Shown here piece by piece: positions 14,877 to 21,912 of a stretch of 49,243 bases of DNA. The DNA comes from Candidatus Woesebacteria bacterium (GTDB taxonomy: Bacteria > Patescibacteriota > Microgenomatia > UBA8517 > UBA10165), in NCBI GenBank assembly GCA_002686465.1, contig NZCP01000057.1:1-49243 (forward strand), written 5' to 3'. A program made the translations under genes and the position numbers. Below the pieces are notes generated by a model. It did no database searches and was not told the DNA's origin. It worked only from the letters and a program-made list of their open reading frames with translations. Every line of letters starts with the position of its first letter. The stretch's first letter is position 1.

Positions 14877-15915
14877 GAATATCACCACCCTCTTTTCCCT
14901 TTTGTCACTTCTCGTTACTTTTTTGTTCTTAGGATCTACGGTTTTGGCGCAAGACGCGCCAACTGATGCCGAAATGGAGGAAAAAGCAAAGGCAAAAGGT
15001 ATTACCTTCCCAATTTCTGAACTTGGGGGATGTACAAATGTTTCCGAATGTCGAAGCTTTTGCGAAGAGACAGCAAATGAAGACACATGTAAAAGCTTTG
15101 CACAAAAGAAGGGTCTAAAACATACAAAAAGACAATATCGAGAAGCAGTGCTTGAGCAAGCCCGCGACGAGCTTGGTTGTGACTCTTTCCAAGACTGCAA
15201 AACCCTTTGTGAAGACGAGGAAAACCGGGGACAATGTGTCTCTTTTGCTGCAAAGCAAACACACTATGGACATGCGAAAGACAAGCAAGAGATGTTAGAG
15301 CGCGCAAAGACAGTTTTAAACTGCACCTCGTTTGAGTCTTGCAAGAACTTTTGCTCTGCTTCTGAAAACCAAGATCGTTGCGACAAGTTCGCCGACCAGC
15401 ACGCACCTGCTGAAATTAAAGCTCGGCTTGAGGAGCACAAGGAAAACCTGATTGAGCGATTCCAAGAAAATCTTTCTTGTGACTCAATTGACTCTTGCAA
15501 ACGCCTATGTAAAGACCCAGCAAACAAAGAGAAATGCGACAAGTCTGTGCCTCGTACTACTAAACCCGGTGTTGAATACTACGAAATTGAAAAACCGTCT
15601 TGTGAGGGCGAGGAAGAATGTGCGAAATGGTGTGAGGAAAACCCTGACAAATGCCGGAGTACAAAAAAGATGAGAGGCGGCGAAGATGAGAAAAAAAGTC
15701 TTTTCGATAGACTAAAAACAACTACAGAAAACTCTGATACGGGAACAATCGACCACCAAGACATACCTAAAAAGAGAATAGAGTCACAACCAGAACATTC
15801 TAATGAAGATTTTATGGAAGGCAAAGAGGTTCGAACAGAGCCTGGAAATTCCACCTTTATTAACGACGAACAAAAACCTTCTGGCATTTTACCTTCTCTA
15901 CCAGGACTTCCCTAG
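14866..15915 (+). CDS. Secreted cysteine-rich repeat protein
   Basis: 349 aa with a signal peptide (about 1-28, cut near VLA-QD). Residues 50-270 hold five repeats of pattern C-x5-C-x3-C-x(5-7)-C, twenty Cys in all, such as CTNVSECRSFCEE and CDSIDSCKRLCKD, separated by Lys/Glu-rich helical linkers. The C-terminal 90 residues are polar and look disordered. The even, regular Cys spacing suggests four-Cys helical hairpins stabilised by disulfides or binding metal. No named family is recognised. Confidence 0.85.
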   Translation: MNFKNITTLFSLLSLLVTFLFLGSTVLAQDAPTDAEMEEKAKAKGITFPISELGGCTNVSECRSFCEETANEDTCKSFAQKKGLKHTKRQYREAVLEQARDELGCDSFQDCKTLCEDEENRGQCVSFAAKQTHYGHAKDKQEMLERAKTVLNCTSFESCKNFCSASENQDRCDKFADQHAPAEIKARLEEHKENLIERFQENLSCDSIDSCKRLCKDPANKEKCDKSVPRTTKPGVEYYEIEKPSCEGEEECAKWCEENPDKCRSTKKMRGGEDEKKSLFDRLKTTTENSDTGTIDHQDIPKKRIESQPEHSNEDFMEGKEVRTEPGNSTFINDEQKPSGILPSLPGLP

Positions 15916-15944
15916 CTCGGGATTACCGTACTTTAACCGCTTCA

Positions 15945-15979
15945 TCTCCGCAGGAGACAAGGTTCTCACCGAAGGTGAG
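15945..15979. terminator. Two tandem short hairpins downstream of the Cys-rich gene
   Basis: TCTCC-GCA-GGAGA (15945-15957) and CTCACC-GAA-GGTGAG (15965-15979) lie between convergent genes. There is no clean T-run, so termination is only likely. Confidence 0.4.
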
Positions 15980-16007
15980 GTTCTTATTACCGAAACGTAA
16001 CAAATTT

Positions 16008-16193
16008 TTAAGACTCCAACTTCGCGTAAACCCCAAATGCTGCTAGAACCGCTGCGACAATTAACCATTGGGTTGAAGCAAGCCAAATATCGGTTCCTAG
16101 AAACCCAAGACCGCCGAGGATTACAGCGATAACACTACCAGAAATCAAAATCTGAGAATAAAGCCCCCAGTCTGACTTCTTAAAAATTGCCAA
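16008..16193 (-). CDS. Small two-helix membrane protein
   Basis: 61 aa with two transmembrane helices (about 14-32 and 38-56). The start is TTG, set by GGGGGTGAG 5 bases upstream. The promoter -10 box (TG-C-TACACT) lies within a perfect palindrome at 16210-16226, a possible operator. Only 45 bases separate it from the AbrB-like gene, whose product could be the regulator. Confidence 0.7.
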   Translation of the reverse strand: MAIFKKSDWGLYSQILISGSVIAVILGGLGFLGTDIWLASTQWLIVAAVLAAFGVYAKLES

Positions 16194-16209
16194 ATTGTCT
16201 CACCCCCTA

Positions 16210-16226
16210 CTACACTTCCAGTGTAG
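16210..16226. promoter_or_regulatory. Palindromic operator candidate over a -10 box
   Basis: CTACACT-TCC-AGTGTAG is a perfect 7+3+7 inverted repeat. Its minus strand contains the extended -10 box TG-C-TACACT (16220-16228) of the gene at 16008-16193. Confidence 0.5.
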
Positions 16227-16238
16227 CATATTTTGAAG

Positions 16239-16391
16239 TTATTCTTTGTAGTCCTGAATCGACAACTTTTTCCCTTTTCTCTTTACCTCTACTCTTTGCC
16301 CCTTCTGCCACCTCAGTTTGCGAACCATGTCTTTCGGGAGAGAGACGGTATATGTATACGTTCCGGTGATAACAAGTCTTCGTATAGCCAT
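16239..16391 (-). CDS. AbrB/SpoVT-type small DNA-binding protein
   Basis: 50 aa. The sequence ITGTYTYTVSLPKDMVRKL followed by RWQKGQRVEVKRKGKKLSI fits the swapped-hairpin AbrB/MazE fold (T-x-S-LPK-x-x-x-x-L-x-x-x-x-G-x-x-V). It probably binds DNA as a dimer, either as a transition-state-like regulator or an orphan antitoxin; no toxin gene is adjacent. It lies between a palindromic candidate operator (16210-16226) and a large palindrome (16414-16490). Confidence 0.75.
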   Translation of the reverse strand: MAIRRLVITGTYTYTVSLPKDMVRKLRWQKGQRVEVKRKGKKLSIQDYKE

Positions 16392-16413
16392 GCTATATAA
16401 ACAAAGTTTGTAC

Positions 16414-16490
16414 AGCACCTTTGGTGCTATATAGTTATTATATAAGATCTGTAGATCTTGTACAAGCTTCGCTTATATAAGAACTATATA
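16414..16490. repeat. Compound palindrome upstream of the AbrB-like gene
   Basis: A perfect hairpin AGCACC-TTT-GGTGCT (16414-16428) is followed by a large cruciform. Its outer arms 16428-16446 and 16472-16490 match at 18 of 19 bases, and inside lie AAGATCT-GT-AGATCTT (16444-16459) and AAGC-TTC-GCTT (16464-16474). No coding frame crosses it. The layout resembles 32945-33040. Confidence 0.8.
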
Positions 16491-16509
16491 ATACACGTCA
16501 AGACCGAGA

Positions 16510-16539
16510 TTGACAAACACAGCATGCTTCTCTTAATCT
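16510..16539 (+). promoter_or_regulatory. Promoter of the 16548 micro-gene
   Basis: TTGACA (16510-16515), 18-base spacer, TAATCT (16534-16539), then 8 bases to GTG at 16548. Confidence 0.6.
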
Positions 16540-16547
16540 AAAATACA

Positions 16548-16664
16548 GTGAACATAAAGAAAATCCTCATCTGGAGCTTAGTAGTCTTTGGAGTTTTGGT
16601 CTTGATCTTGCTAATTGCGGGGTATCTCTTCTTTGTATCTCTCGACAAGTCAGGATTTACCTAA
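16548..16664 (+). CDS. Micro-protein, single transmembrane helix
   Basis: 38 aa starting with GTG: a short basic start (NIKKI), a hydrophobic helix of about 25 residues, and a short polar end. It is supported by a promoter placing the transcription start next to the GTG, and by close linkage (5 bases) to the downstream membrane-protein gene. Confidence 0.55.
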   Translation: MNIKKILIWSLVVFGVLVLILLIAGYLFFVSLDKSGFT

Positions 16665-16669
16665 GTTTA

Positions 16670-17194
16670 ATGCTTACTCCTCTCCAAGGTTTTATTGTTC
16701 TTCTTAAAATTATCGTCCCTTCTCTAATGCTTTGGTTCCCCTTCCCTGCTGTTTGGGCCAACTACGTCTTAGACGTTCTAGATGGGGACATACTTCTGGA
16801 ACTTGGGATGGAGGAAAGTCTATACCAAACAATAGACAAGGTCGCCGACTACTTCTCCTACATTATCATGTTGATTGTCGGCCTCAGATGGCGTATCAAA
16901 CTAATAGTTGTCGTACTCTTCATCTACAGAACGATCGGCCAGGCTCTGTATTTTCTCACCAACAACGAACTGATGTTCTTTTACTTCCAAAATTTCCTTG
17001 AGCCGCTCATGATGATCTATGCACTCCTAGTATTCAAGCGCGGTTCAGATCTAGAAGCATTCAAAACTTACAAAAAGCATATTATTCTTATTTGGATAAT
17101 CATCCTAGCTTACAAGATTTGGAATGAGTGGTATTTGCACTTCGCCAACATAGATCTTTCTACCTTCTTCTTTGGGGTTACAGGAGGAGGATAA
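16670..17194 (+). CDS. Multi-pass membrane protein, weakly CDP-alcohol phosphatidyltransferase-like
   Basis: 174 aa with about five hydrophobic segments. DVLDGD near residue 35 followed by DKVADYFSY near residue 56 recalls the D-x2-D-G...D-x3-D active site of CDP-alcohol phosphatidyltransferases, but the AR pair and the second Gly are missing. It may be a divergent or inactive relative, or the likeness may be chance. It is probably co-transcribed with the micro-gene at 16548. Confidence 0.6.
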   Translation: MLTPLQGFIVLLKIIVPSLMLWFPFPAVWANYVLDVLDGDILLELGMEESLYQTIDKVADYFSYIIMLIVGLRWRIKLIVVVLFIYRTIGQALYFLTNNELMFFYFQNFLEPLMMIYALLVFKRGSDLEAFKTYKKHIILIWIIILAYKIWNEWYLHFANIDLSTFFFGVTGGG

Positions 17195-17243
17195 ACATCT
17201 ACCCATCGATCGTATAGATCATGATGTGTGAAAATCCTGGCGA

Positions 17244-17933
17244 CTAGCGGCTTAAAACCCGCTTTTGGTTCCCGGGGAGGCGTTTTTTATGGCGTCTGCT
17301 TTCTTTAGTTTTCCTAAAACCTTTGCTTTCTCCATTTGTAAAAACTTCGCTTTGATTGCTAGACGCGAGACAAATCGTCAAAATGTGGTTTAAGGACAAA
17401 TGGACATCTTCAACAACACCGTAGCTGCTGCTTTTAACGATAATGCTGTAGTCGGCAAATTCCTTGGCAATACCACCGGTATGAAATCCTAGGAAACCTA
17501 TGGTTGTTGCACCATTTTGCTTTGCATACATTAAAGCCTTTATCACGTTCGGCGTATTCCCCGAACCAGAAATGCCAATAACAACATCTCCTTCCTTCAT
17601 TAAATTATGTAGTTGTTGGACAAATATCTCGTCATAAGAAAGGTCATTCGCAAAAGCAGTCATAGTCGCAACATTATCCGTAAGAGATATCACTCTCAGC
17701 CTGTCCTCCGCCGGATTGTAGACATTTTTTAGGGTACCTTTTCCCAAATCGCAAGCTATGTGAGAGGCCGTAGAAGCAGAACCACCATTACCCATTATAA
17801 AAATTGTTCTTTTGTCTTTGCGTGCTTGAGCGAGAACCTCTGTAATTTTCTGAAGATCCTTAAGTTCGATTTTATCGAGGGCATTCTTAAGTTCTGAGAA
17901 GTAATCCTTAGCAATTTTCCTGACTGCGCTCAC
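17244..17933 (-). CDS. SIS-domain sugar isomerase (GmhA-like)
   Basis: 229 aa. MGNGGSASTASHIACDLGKG, read in segments, plus ISGSGNTPNVIKAL and VEDVHLSLNHI match the phosphoheptose isomerase/SIS family, which isomerises sedoheptulose 7-phosphate to a heptose phosphate. The transketolase pathway here could supply that substrate for a surface glycan. The final 25 residues form an unusual Lys/Arg-rich tail. The GTG start follows TTGACT-18-TATGAT after 6 bases, so the mRNA is probably leaderless. Confidence 0.85.
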   Translation of the reverse strand: MSAVRKIAKDYFSELKNALDKIELKDLQKITEVLAQARKDKRTIFIMGNGGSASTASHIACDLGKGTLKNVYNPAEDRLRVISLTDNVATMTAFANDLSYDEIFVQQLHNLMKEGDVVIGISGSGNTPNVIKALMYAKQNGATTIGFLGFHTGGIAKEFADYSIIVKSSSYGVVEDVHLSLNHILTICLASSNQSEVFTNGESKGFRKTKESRRHKKRLPGNQKRVLSR

Positions 17934-17939
17934 ACGGAG

Positions 17940-17969
17940 ATCATACCTAAAATGATACAGTTAAGTCAA
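17940..17969 (-). promoter_or_regulatory. Promoter of the SIS-domain gene
   Basis: TTGACT (17964-17969), 18-base spacer, TATGAT (17940-17945), 6 bases to GTG at 17933. The -35 box overlaps the end of the 34-residue micro-gene. Confidence 0.7.
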
Positions 17970-18070
17970 ACTGTAATGCATAGTTTCACACCTGTGGTGA
18001 TATCGTCAAGCGCTGCCCAATCCAGGGCAAGAAGTGCCAATACAAAGCCAATTAATAGAAGTTTACGCAC
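17966..18070 (-). CDS. 34-residue hydrophobic micro-protein
   Basis: GTG start followed by RKLLLIGFVLALLALDWAAL and a short tail ending CITV. One hydrophobic helix. The extended -10 box TG-G-TATAAT (18078-18086) ends 7 bases before the GTG, the same leaderless geometry as its neighbours. The promoter and the clean frame support a real peptide gene; function unknown. Confidence 0.55.
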   Translation of the reverse strand: MRKLLLIGFVLALLALDWAALDDITTGVKLCITV

Positions 18071-18077
18071 TGTCTAA

Positions 18078-18086
18078 ATTATACCA
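18078..18086 (-). promoter_or_regulatory. Extended -10 promoter of the 34-residue micro-gene
   Basis: TG-G-TATAAT with consensus -10 sequence; GTG follows after 7 bases. Confidence 0.65.
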
Positions 18087-18115
18087 AGGTGGGACCACCG
18101 CTTTACTTGCCTTGA

Positions 18116-18217
18116 TATGACATCCTCCCCGCTCTGAAGAGCGGGGTTCCCTTTAAAGGAGGCTGACATATCAGCGTTCAATTCATCTCCCGACTTTCAG
18201 TCGGGAGTTTTCTTGAA
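18116..18217. mobile_element. Short IS200/IS605-like palindromic remnant (MITE/PATE type)
   Basis: Two perfect 9-bp hairpins lie 50 bases apart: CCCCGCTCT-GA-AGAGCGGGG (18127-18146), preceded by TGACATCCT, and CTCCCGACT-TTC-AGTCGGGAG (18187-18207), preceded by TTCAATTCAT and followed by TTTTCTTGAA. In my recollection these resemble the left and right ends of IS200/IS605-type elements with subterminal hairpins. No transposase or TnpB lies between them, so this would be a non-autonomous remnant. Confidence 0.6.
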
Positions 18218-18220
18218 TGC

Positions 18221-18229
18221 TGCTATAAT
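18221..18229 (+). promoter_or_regulatory. Extended -10 promoter of the 18237 gene
   Basis: TG-C-TATAAT, then 7 bases to ATG at 18237. It lies a few bases beyond the IS200/IS605-like right end. Confidence 0.7.
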
Positions 18230-18236
18230 CAACGGC

Positions 18237-18878
18237 ATGCATGAGATAGATAGCGCCCCTGATGAACAACGAGAAATATTCTTGCGTTGTGGAAGACCAT
18301 TTTACTTTGATCCAGAAAAACTAGTTTTTCTTGTTGGGGAGAAAGGATCACAAGACATTGTTAAACCAACTGATGTAGAAAGAATTTATGACTTTGATTG
18401 CTGGCCCCCAAAGGCGAAAGAAAATGTAAGTCTGGATATACCGGAGGCTTTGATGATAGCAGCATCCTATACGGATCTTGTAGCAACGCATTCCATGCGA
18501 AAATGGTTGGTAGGCCTTGATGCGGATAGAAAAGATGCTGTTCTCCGTAAAGTTGAGGGCGTTATACAGACAGTACATAAAATAGTTGATCCTCTAGTTG
18601 AGATTCCTACTGGCAGAGGAGGTCACATTGTAATTTCTGCCACCTTTGATCAATACGGCATACTTCGGTTGCAAACTTTTGGGGATTGTGCATGTCTAGG
18701 TAGAAACCCAGATCCATACACCTTCCACGGACCTGAGCACCCGAGACTGGACGACCTCGAAGTACCGATTCAATACGCAGGGCATAATATCGATACACCA
18801 GCACAAGGGTTGAGTCTATACGCAGGAGCAGGAACTCTAGGTTGGATCGCACGCACTGAGCAAGGACTTCGACGGTGA
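18237..18878 (+). CDS. Hypothetical cytoplasmic protein
   Basis: 213 aa, no signal peptide or membrane helix, mixed polar composition with a central PTGRGGHIVISATFDQYGIL beta-like stretch and a CAC pair. No family is recognised. An upstream TTG at 18213 would add eight residues, but that start is rejected because the consensus -10 box lies inside the added segment. It is the only gene of its unit and may have arrived with the palindromic element. Confidence 0.75.
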   Translation: MHEIDSAPDEQREIFLRCGRPFYFDPEKLVFLVGEKGSQDIVKPTDVERIYDFDCWPPKAKENVSLDIPEALMIAASYTDLVATHSMRKWLVGLDADRKDAVLRKVEGVIQTVHKIVDPLVEIPTGRGGHIVISATFDQYGILRLQTFGDCACLGRNPDPYTFHGPEHPRLDDLEVPIQYAGHNIDTPAQGLSLYAGAGTLGWIARTEQGLRR

Positions 18879-18889
18879 GTCTTTCGACC

Positions 18890-18914
18890 CTGAGCTCAAG
18901 ACCGAAGGGCTCAG
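18890..18914. terminator. CTGAGC/GCTCAG hairpin between convergent genes
   Basis: CTGAGC (18890-18895) and GCTCAG (18909-18914) with a CCGAAGG-containing loop. It lies between the ends of the 18237 gene and the helicase. A similar CTGAGT/ACTCAG hairpin occurs at 21374-21396. Confidence 0.45.
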
Positions 18915-18946
18915 CCGAATGTCCGAAGAACGCCTTATAGAAACCT

Positions 18947-20158
18947 TTAGTCAACAAAAGTCAGTGCAACACCCTTCTTCCCTACTCTTCCTGTTCGACC
19001 TATCCTATGTATATAGTCTTCATATGATCCTGGCACATCGTAGTTAACGACATGAGTAATATCCTCTATATCAATCCCTCTAGAAGCTACATCCGTAGCC
19101 AGTAAAATCTGAACCTCATTATTTTTTAGCATATTCAAAGCCCGCAACCTCTGGCCCTGGCTCTTGTTACCATGAATTGCTGCGGCTTTAAAACCTCTCT
19201 GGGTTAGACTGACCTCAAGTTTACTAACCCCCCATTTGGTTCGGCCAAAAACCAAAACCTTCTTAAATTCCTCCTTGATCAATAGCTGGTGAAGAATCTC
19301 AAGTTTGTTTTTACCTTGAGTTCGAACTATGTCTTGATCAACATTTTGAGGAGTCGGGCCGGTTGTTACCGATACTGTAACTGGATCAGTTAAAAAGCTT
19401 TGCATTACCACCTTGGTTTCCTCTGGTATAGTTGCTGAGAAAAACAAAGATTGGCGATTCTCTGGTAAAAACGAAACAATATGTCGGATATCGTGGATAA
19501 ACCCCATGTCTAACATACGATCAACCTCATCTAGTACTACGTTTCCATAGTGACCTAAGTTCAAAATGCGTCGGCTTTCTAGATCTTTGATTCTTCCCGG
19601 AGTTCCGATCACAAAATTTGGCCGACGTGATAACTGGCGTGCCTGAACATTCAGCGAGGCACCGCCGATACATAATGTTGAAAAAATCCCCATACCAAAA
19701 CTAAATAGTTTAAACTCGTCCTGAATCTGTACAGCCAGCTCACGGGTGGGTGCTATAATCAAAACCTTTTGATTTCGATCTTTTGAGACTTTTGTAATCA
19801 AAGGCAGCAAAAAAGCCGCTGTCTTCCCAGTTCCTGTGTTGGCAATACCAACCAAGTCCCTTCCTTCCAGAATAGGAAGTATTGCCTGATTTTGAATTGG
19901 AGTCAGTTTGTCAAAACCCCGCGCAAACACGTTCTTTTTTACGGTTTCATTAAGGGGTAAATCCGAAAAACTGCCAACTGGCACATATGGCGTTTCAATG
20001 ACATCGTCAGCCTTCTTGACAAACATCATCGGGTTCAAAGAAGCACCCTGATTTCGATATCTATTTTGACCAAATGACCTATTTGATCGATACCGGTTAA
20101 ATGATCTATTGTTCTGCCCGCGAAAACCGCGAGAACGACCACGCTGAAAATTTCTCAT
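18947..20158 (-). CDS. DEAD-box RNA helicase
   Basis: 403 aa. In order: an Arg/Asn/Gly-rich N-terminus (FQRGRSRGFRGQNNRSFNRY), Q motif GFDKLTPIQNQAI, motif I ANTGTGKT, PTRELA, GTPGRI, motif II DEVD instead of DEAD, SAT, TDVASRGIDI and HRIGRTGRVG. The protein stops about nine residues after motif VI, so there is no C-terminal extension. The ATG at 20158 is chosen over 20227 because the extra residues are hydrophobic and unlike the family. It probably remodels rRNA or mRNA structure, perhaps in the cold. Confidence 0.93.
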   Translation of the reverse strand: MRNFQRGRSRGFRGQNNRSFNRYRSNRSFGQNRYRNQGASLNPMMFVKKADDVIETPYVPVGSFSDLPLNETVKKNVFARGFDKLTPIQNQAILPILEGRDLVGIANTGTGKTAAFLLPLITKVSKDRNQKVLIIAPTRELAVQIQDEFKLFSFGMGIFSTLCIGGASLNVQARQLSRRPNFVIGTPGRIKDLESRRILNLGHYGNVVLDEVDRMLDMGFIHDIRHIVSFLPENRQSLFFSATIPEETKVVMQSFLTDPVTVSVTTGPTPQNVDQDIVRTQGKNKLEILHQLLIKEEFKKVLVFGRTKWGVSKLEVSLTQRGFKAAAIHGNKSQGQRLRALNMLKNNEVQILLATDVASRGIDIEDITHVVNYDVPGSYEDYIHRIGRTGRVGKKGVALTFVD

Positions 20159-20294
20159 CTTTAATATATGAATGGCTTTTAAAAGGAGACGATTTAACGA
20201 AGGGACAAATATGAAGACCCAAATCAAAGAAACCGACTCAAATCAGAAAGATTAACTTGCTGATCAATATTTAAAGCTAACGGGAAGAATTGTA
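20159..20294 (-). promoter_or_regulatory. Long 5' leader of the helicase gene
   Basis: Transcription from the promoter at 20289-20317 would leave about 120 bases before the ATG, exceptional here where most first genes are leaderless. Long leaders are typical of cold-induced helicase mRNAs. No open frame is recognised in it. Confidence 0.5.
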
Positions 20295-20317
20295 CCATAT
20301 CTGGTTGCGATCAGCAA
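20289..20317 (-). promoter_or_regulatory. Promoter of the DEAD-box helicase
   Basis: TTGCTG (20312-20317), 17-base spacer, TACAAT (20289-20294) with an extended TG-G just before. Confidence 0.65.
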
Positions 20318-20404
20318 TTTATGGGGTAGTTTGCTTGTGGTGAGCAGACAAGGCGTGTTGGAATGCTCGCCAAGTGGGACGGTTTTGACAACTTTGGAGT
20401 TGTT

Positions 20405-21214
20405 TTATCTATTTATTCCTATAAACGGACTTGCTTCTCCCCAATATGTTGGGACTTTCCCGTCCCATTTTTCTATCCAGCGGAGCTCTACCACTTGAGG
20501 ATTTTGCCTTAAAGCCTGGGCTTCAATACTAATGGCCTCTGCTTTTCCTCTTGCATCGGCCACCTTTTGCTCAGCTTCAATTACTATTCTCTCTAAATCC
20601 CGGTCTGCCTTAAGTTTCAACTGTTCTGCCGTAACCTTGGCCTCAATTGCCTCATTGAATGCTTTGGAAAATTCAAAATCTATAATATTAAATTCATCAA
20701 CTATAATGGAACGTGCTAACAATCTAACAGCAAGGTTTGCTTTGATTTGTTCTTTTACTTCTTCTCTCTTCGTAATCAATTCCTCTGCTGTAAACTTTGC
20801 CGATTCTGCCTTGACCGCCTCTTGAATGGAAGGGGCAATGATACGAGTATTGTAGTCTTTTCCCACCTCTTGCCAAACTTTATTCACTGAATCGGGAGCA
20901 AGGTGATAGTTTAAGGCAATTTTTGAAGTGACTATTTGTAAGTCTCTGGAAGCGGCGCTAGCCGGAATTTCATCTTTTTGAATTCTTACATCCATTTTTA
21001 CCACGCTCTGCATAAAAGGCATTTTGAAATAAAGTCCCTCTCCAAAAACTTTATCTTGGACTGCTCCGAATTGAAGCAATATTCCTCTTTGTCCTGCCCC
21101 CACTGTCCCAATAGTATTAAAGATGAGGATAAGAGCAAATAGTCCAATACCTACCTGAGAAGTGATTTTCTTTATTACCTTTTTATCTCCTAGTTTTTCG
21201 CTGATTTCATCCAT
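20405..21214 (-). CDS. SPFH/prohibitin-family membrane protein
   Basis: 269 aa. One transmembrane helix (about 21-42), then the band-7 domain (GQRGILLQFGAV; DVRIQKDEIPASAASRDLQ) and a long coiled coil rich in Ala/Glu/Lys (EAIEAKVTAEQLKLKADRDL), ending with a conserved WDGKVPTYWG. Such proteins form large ring or cage scaffolds in the membrane and often protect proteins from FtsH. The ATG at 21214 is preferred to a GTG at 21250, which lies next to the TACAAT -10 box (21242-21247). Confidence 0.9.
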   Translation of the reverse strand: MDEISEKLGDKKVIKKITSQVGIGLFALILIFNTIGTVGAGQRGILLQFGAVQDKVFGEGLYFKMPFMQSVVKMDVRIQKDEIPASAASRDLQIVTSKIALNYHLAPDSVNKVWQEVGKDYNTRIIAPSIQEAVKAESAKFTAEELITKREEVKEQIKANLAVRLLARSIIVDEFNIIDFEFSKAFNEAIEAKVTAEQLKLKADRDLERIVIEAEQKVADARGKAEAISIEAQALRQNPQVVELRWIEKWDGKVPTYWGEASPFIGINR

Positions 21215-21241
21215 AATTATTCTTTTAAATTTTACAATTGC

Positions 21242-21270
21242 ATTGTACACATAAAATACCTTCTCGTCTA
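21242..21270 (-). promoter_or_regulatory. Promoter of the prohibitin-like gene
   Basis: TAGACG (21265-21270), 17-base spacer, TACAAT (21242-21247), leaving a leader of about 20 bases to ATG 21214. Confidence 0.55.
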
Positions 21271-21462
21271 TAGGCTGCTTCCCACCTGGAAGGGTTCGGC
21301 TGTGATAGGCTCAACCAAACGGTGTGACAGGTTTGTACATCGAAACTGATTTGGCTCGCCAGATGCCATGGCCCTGAGTACTTCGATTGCACTCAGTATT
21401 ATAATTTACCGAAGGGGGACGATTTAGAACTTCCACAACCGAAGGGTGCTAAGCTATGCTTA
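21271..21462. other. Non-coding gap with CTGAGT/ACTCAG hairpin
   Basis: No coding frame is credible. It contains a CTGAGT (21374-21379)/ACTCAG (21391-21396) hairpin and CCGAAGGG repeats near 21410 and 21440. The hairpin may end transcription from the SET gene. Confidence 0.4.
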
Positions 21463-21867
21463 TCATTCCGTCTTAAGCCATAATGGCCTCTTGTCTTTTG
21501 GGCTCCCAAAGTTGTAGTTAACTGTTATCTCCTCATCTTTTTTAATGTCCTTTAGGGCAACAAAGTCAATTGATTGCTCTCTCTGTTGTATTTTATACGT
21601 TGCGTTTGACTCATAAGAGTGGTTGTATATTGACCCAAAACCTAATGCAACTGCCAGTCGTTCCTTGTTTCTACCGAAGTAAAAGAAATAGGTCACAAGA
21701 ATACTCTCTCTTAAATTTGAAACATCAAATTTTGGGGCTTCGATAAGTGGGCATTTTTCGATCATCATACCCTTTTTAATATCAACTCGTGCAAAGACGC
21801 CTCGCCCTGCGTTGGGGATTTTTGACTGTGAGATATATATCTTGTCTGAAGCTCGAAGTTTTTTCAT
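21463..21867 (-). CDS. SET-domain protein
   Basis: 134 aa, a compact SET domain: GRGVFARVDIKKGMMIE near residue 22, GSIYNHSYESNATY near 78 (the NHS motif contacting S-adenosylmethionine) and IKKDEEITVNYNFG near 108. SET enzymes methylate lysines, mostly in eukaryotes; bacterial copies are scattered and their targets mostly unknown. There is no pre-SET zinc region. It is divergent from tRNA-Asn. Confidence 0.85.
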   Translation of the reverse strand: MKKLRASDKIYISQSKIPNAGRGVFARVDIKKGMMIEKCPLIEAPKFDVSNLRESILVTYFFYFGRNKERLAVALGFGSIYNHSYESNATYKIQQREQSIDFVALKDIKKDEEITVNYNFGSPKDKRPLWLKTE

Positions 21868-21885
21868 GAAGCGATTATATCAAAA

Positions 21886-21894
21886 TGGTATAAT
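21886..21894 (+). promoter_or_regulatory. Extended -10 promoter of tRNA-Asn and the 21988 gene
   Basis: TG-G-TATAAT; transcription should start near 21901, about 12 bases before the tRNA. Confidence 0.65.
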
Positions 21895-21912
21895 AGACAC
21901 GCTTATTTACGT

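Noticed and set aside
15803..16000. Frameshifted extension of the Cys-rich protein
   Set aside because: The alternative frame has no Cys pattern, and the intact frame ends naturally before the hairpins.
16239..16391. Toxin-antitoxin pair
   Set aside because: The AbrB-like protein could be an antitoxin, but neither neighbour resembles a toxin.
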